Shown piece by piece: positions 62,063 through 64,000 of a stretch of DNA of 64,000 nucleotides. The position numbers and the translations under genes were made by a program. How positions within the stretch are numbered: position 1 is the first letter of the stretch; each line of letters begins with the position of its first letter. The stretch is from positions 310,001 through 374,000 of the forward strand of contig CAVPXL010000003.1 in assembly GCA_963709765.1 (NCBI GenBank), given 5' to 3'. The notes under the pieces were generated by a model. The model was not told where the DNA came from. It ran no database searches and saw only the letters and a program-made list of their open reading frames with translations. The DNA is from Roseitranquillus sp963709765. GTDB lineage: Bacteria; Pseudomonadota; Alphaproteobacteria; Rhodobacterales; Rhodobacteraceae.

Positions 62063-62953
62063 TTAACAGTCGCCGCTTTTGACCGGTTGGTCGAGCGGGT
62101 GGGCTCCCTGCTGACGTGTCAGCCCCTGGAAATCGAAAAGCGCAGGATCCAGCAGATGCGAGGGTCGCGCATTTGTCAGCGCGCGGAACAGCACCTGCCG
62201 CCGGCCCGGGCTGTTGCGCTCCCATCCGTCGAGCATTGCCTTGACCTGCTGTCGCTGGAGGCCGTCCTGGCTGCCGCAGAGATCGCAGGGAATGATCGGA
62301 TAGTTCATCGCCCGCGCAAATCTCTCGCAGTCGGTCTCCGCCACGTGGGCGAGGGGGCGATAGACGAAGAGGTCCTTTTCCTCGTTGACGAGTTTCGGCG
62401 GCATCGTCGCGAGGCGCCCGCCATGGAAGAGGTTCATGAAGAACGTCTCGAGGATGTCGTCGCGATGGTGGCCGAGCACGACAGCGCTGCAGCCCTCTTC
62501 CCGTGCGACGCGGTAGAGATGTCCCCGCCGCAGCCGCGAACAGAGCGCGCAATAGGTGCGTCCCGCCGGAACCTTGTCGGTCACGATCGAATAGGTGTCG
62601 CGGTATTCGATCCGGTGCGGCACACCCATCCGGTCCAGGAATTCGGGCAGCACGGTCGCCGGAAACCCCGGCTGTCCCTGATCGAGATTGCAGGCAAGGA
62701 TGTCCACTGGCAGCAGGCCGCGCCACTGCAGTTCGGTCAAGGCAGCCAGCAGGGTGTAGCTGTCCTTGCCTCCCGACAGGCAGACGAGCCAACGCGCGCC
62801 GCGTTCGATCATGCCGTAATGATCGACGGCTTCGCGAACCTGCCGAACGATGCGTTTGCGCAGCTTGCGGAATTCGGTCGTCGACGGGGCCCCGTGAAAC
62901 AGCGGGTGTATCTCGGCCTCGTCGGGCGGGGTGGGCTTTTCCTGATCCAGCAT
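62063..62953 (-). CDS. ttcA: tRNA 2-thiocytidine biosynthesis protein TtcA
   Basis: Iron-sulfur PP-loop enzyme that thiolates C32 of certain tRNAs. It has 296 residues: PP-loop CLSGGKDSYT with SGGKDS at 60-65, and two CXXC pairs, Cys135/Cys138 in TYCALCSRLRRG and Cys223/Cys226 in PCDLCGSQ, that hold the [4Fe-4S] cluster. HHRDDILETFFMNLFHGG is also characteristic. The start at MLDQEKPTPPDE was preferred; a longer in-frame region upstream has no TtcA similarity. It lies 161 bases from yidD. Confidence 0.95.
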   Translation of the reverse strand: MLDQEKPTPPDEAEIHPLFHGAPSTTEFRKLRKRIVRQVREAVDHYGMIERGARWLVCLSGGKDSYTLLAALTELQWRGLLPVDILACNLDQGQPGFPATVLPEFLDRMGVPHRIEYRDTYSIVTDKVPAGRTYCALCSRLRRGHLYRVAREEGCSAVVLGHHRDDILETFFMNLFHGGRLATMPPKLVNEEKDLFVYRPLAHVAETDCERFARAMNYPIIPCDLCGSQDGLQRQQVKAMLDGWERNSPGRRQVLFRALTNARPSHLLDPALFDFQGLTRQQGAHPLDQPVKSGDC

Positions 62954-63114
62954 GGAAGTGCCATACCCGCTTTCGTGGCGTGAAACGAGAGGGGACGCGA
63001 ATGCGACGGGATGCTCACGGTTGGCCGAAGAATCCGGGCCCGACGATGGCGCGTCGGCAGCCGTCGGGCGCGAACTTTCGGAGTTGCGATCTGCGCAAAA
63101 CCGACCGGACGGTG

Positions 63115-63420
63115 CTAGGGGGATCTCGATCTGTCGGCCCTGGCCGGATCGGTCGCCTGGACGCTGCCGGACTCCTCGGCGCGGTCTTCGTCTGGCGATG
63201 TGGGCGGAACCGGATCGTAACCCGAACCTCCCCATGGGTGACACCGCAACAGACGGCTCAGAACCAGCCTGCCACCGCGCACGGCTCCGTGGCGCTCGAG
63301 GGCCTCGAGGGCATAGGCGGAGCATGTCGGCTGGAAGCGGCAGCTATGTCCGATCCACGGCGAGAGCAGCAGCCGGTAGCCATGAACCGGCAGTGAAAGA
63401 AGTCGCGCGGCCGGGCTCAT
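63115..63420 (-). CDS. yidD: Membrane protein insertion efficiency factor YidD
   Basis: Small membrane-associated protein of 101 residues that assists YidC. The DUF37 signature is complete: YRLLLSPWIGHSCRFQPTCS, then YALEALERHGAVRGG and RCHPWGGSGYDPVPP, with the conserved cysteines. The last 30 residues are charged and not conserved. The start overlaps the rnpA stop (ATGA), the usual rpmH-rnpA-yidD arrangement. Confidence 0.95.
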   Translation of the reverse strand: MSPAARLLSLPVHGYRLLLSPWIGHSCRFQPTCSAYALEALERHGAVRGGRLVLSRLLRCHPWGGSGYDPVPPTSPDEDRAEESGSVQATDPARADRSRSP

Positions 63421-63821
63421 CGACCGGGCCTGGCGCCATGGGCGCGCTCCAAGGCCTCGACCAGATCAGCGAGCAGAGCTTCGAAAGCTCGACCCGCCGT
63501 CAGATCGCGGCGCCCGATCAGGACATAATCCCAACCGGGACGACCCAGGCGTGGCAGGACAAGACGTGCGGCTTCGCGCAGCCGTCTTTTGGCGCGGTTG
63601 CGCGCGATAGCGTTGCCGACCTTGCGTGAACAGGTGAAGCCCACGCGAACCTGCGCGCCCGACGCCTCGTCGTCGCGGCGCTGCCGGGCCTGCAGGCTGA
63701 AGGCCGGCGCATTCGCTCGACGCGCGCGAGCAGCACGAAGAAAATCTTCGCGCCGCGTCAGAGTCGTGACAGAGGAGACCGGTGGCACAGCCAGGCGATC
63801 ATCCGGATCGAGCAAATGCAT
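63417..63821 (-). CDS. rnpA: Ribonuclease P protein component
   Basis: Basic protein subunit of RNase P, about 134 residues, which matures tRNA 5' ends. It contains TLTRREDFLRAARARRANAP near the start, GFTCSRKVGNAIARNRAKRR with the RNR motif, then LREAARLVLPRLGRPGWDYV and LIGRRDLTAGRAFEAL. The first 20 residues are poorly conserved and the true start could be a few codons later. It is 22 bases from rpmH. Confidence 0.94.
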   Translation of the reverse strand: MHLLDPDDRLAVPPVSSVTTLTRREDFLRAARARRANAPAFSLQARQRRDDEASGAQVRVGFTCSRKVGNAIARNRAKRRLREAARLVLPRLGRPGWDYVLIGRRDLTAGRAFEALLADLVEALERAHGARPGR

Positions 63822-63843
63822 GATCCGGCCAGATCGGCGTGGC

Positions 63844-63978
63844 TCAGGCGCTCAGCCGCTTGCGGCCGCGGGCACGGCGCGCGTTCAGGATCTTGCGCCC
63901 TGCCTTGGTCGCCATGCGCGAGCGAAAACCGTGGCGGCGCTTGCGCACCAGGTTGCTGGGCTGGAAAGTGCGTTTCAT
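63844..63978 (-). CDS. rpmH: 50S ribosomal protein L34
   Basis: The 44-residue protein reads MKRTFQPSNLVRKRRHGFRS then RMATKAGRKILNARRARGRK and RLSA, an unmistakable L34. A GAGGAT binding site lies six bases upstream of the ATG. It heads the rpmH-rnpA-yidD operon; its promoter and the usual neighbouring dnaA/oriC-type sequences, if present, are beyond the window. Confidence 0.97.
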   Translation of the reverse strand: MKRTFQPSNLVRKRRHGFRSRMATKAGRKILNARRARGRKRLSA

Positions 63979-64000
63979 CGTCAGATCCTCATCCGCTCGG

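Overview
This is a G+C-rich alphaproteobacterial chromosome segment, most likely from the Rhodobacteraceae/Rhodobacterales. The evidence is the alpha-type ribosomal proteins, RpoB and RpoC, the four-gene bztABCD-type amino acid ABC transporter, the ATP12-type F1-ATPase chaperone, and the rpmH-rnpA-yidD-ttcA-yidC-engB-argB order. No rRNA, tRNA or CRISPR array was found. Assignments rest on motifs and family knowledge read by eye; no database was searched.

Layout. (1) 1-4.9 kb: the 3' part of treY (trehalose synthesis from maltodextrin), convergent with a three-gene minus-strand sugar-acid operon (DgoA-type aldolase, SMP-30 lactonase, aldose epimerase). (2) 5.0-17.1 kb: secE-nusG-rplK-rplA-rplJ-rplL-rpoB-rpoC, ending in a clear intrinsic terminator. 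(3) 17.2-22.8 kb: sdaA, an oxalate-CoA-ligase-like AMP ligase coupled to a PanE-like reductase, about 630 bp without a recognisable gene, and a DMT-family exporter. (4) 22.8-44.7 kb: the str, S10, spc and alpha operons run together (rpsL to rplQ). They are preceded by a near-consensus promoter and an attenuator-like hairpin, and interrupted between rplP and rpmC by about 3 kb carrying a decayed IS66-family element. A second promoter-like sequence lies just upstream of rpmC. (5) 44.7-50.4 kb: a luxR-luxI quorum-sensing pair directly behind the alpha-operon terminator, then rarA, crcB, rluC, a HAD phosphatase and an ATP12-type chaperone in a tightly packed series. (6) 50.6-55.1 kb: bztABCD. (7) 55.1-64 kb, minus strand: rpmH, rnpA, yidD, ttcA, an EAL phosphodiesterase, yidC, a MOSC protein, a hexapeptide acetyltransferase, engB, argB and sixA.

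Data quality matters here. Eight single-base frameshifts break otherwise intact genes: rpoB, sdaA twice, the AMP ligase, panE, rplC, rpmD and argB. Each fits one base gained or lost in a short homopolymer. Because rpoB, rplC and rpmD are essential single-copy genes, these are almost certainly sequencing or assembly errors. The affected genes are annotated here as single full-length CDS. The IS66 region is different: internal deletion, in-frame stops and several frame changes indicate genuine decay.

Most of the window is ordinary core genome, and no clearly new multi-gene system was found. The points most worth following are the interrupted S10/spc junction with its replacement promoter, the overlapping AAGTTG palindromes upstream of luxR, the str-leader attenuator, and the repeated use of strong hairpins as punctuation inside the ribosomal operons.
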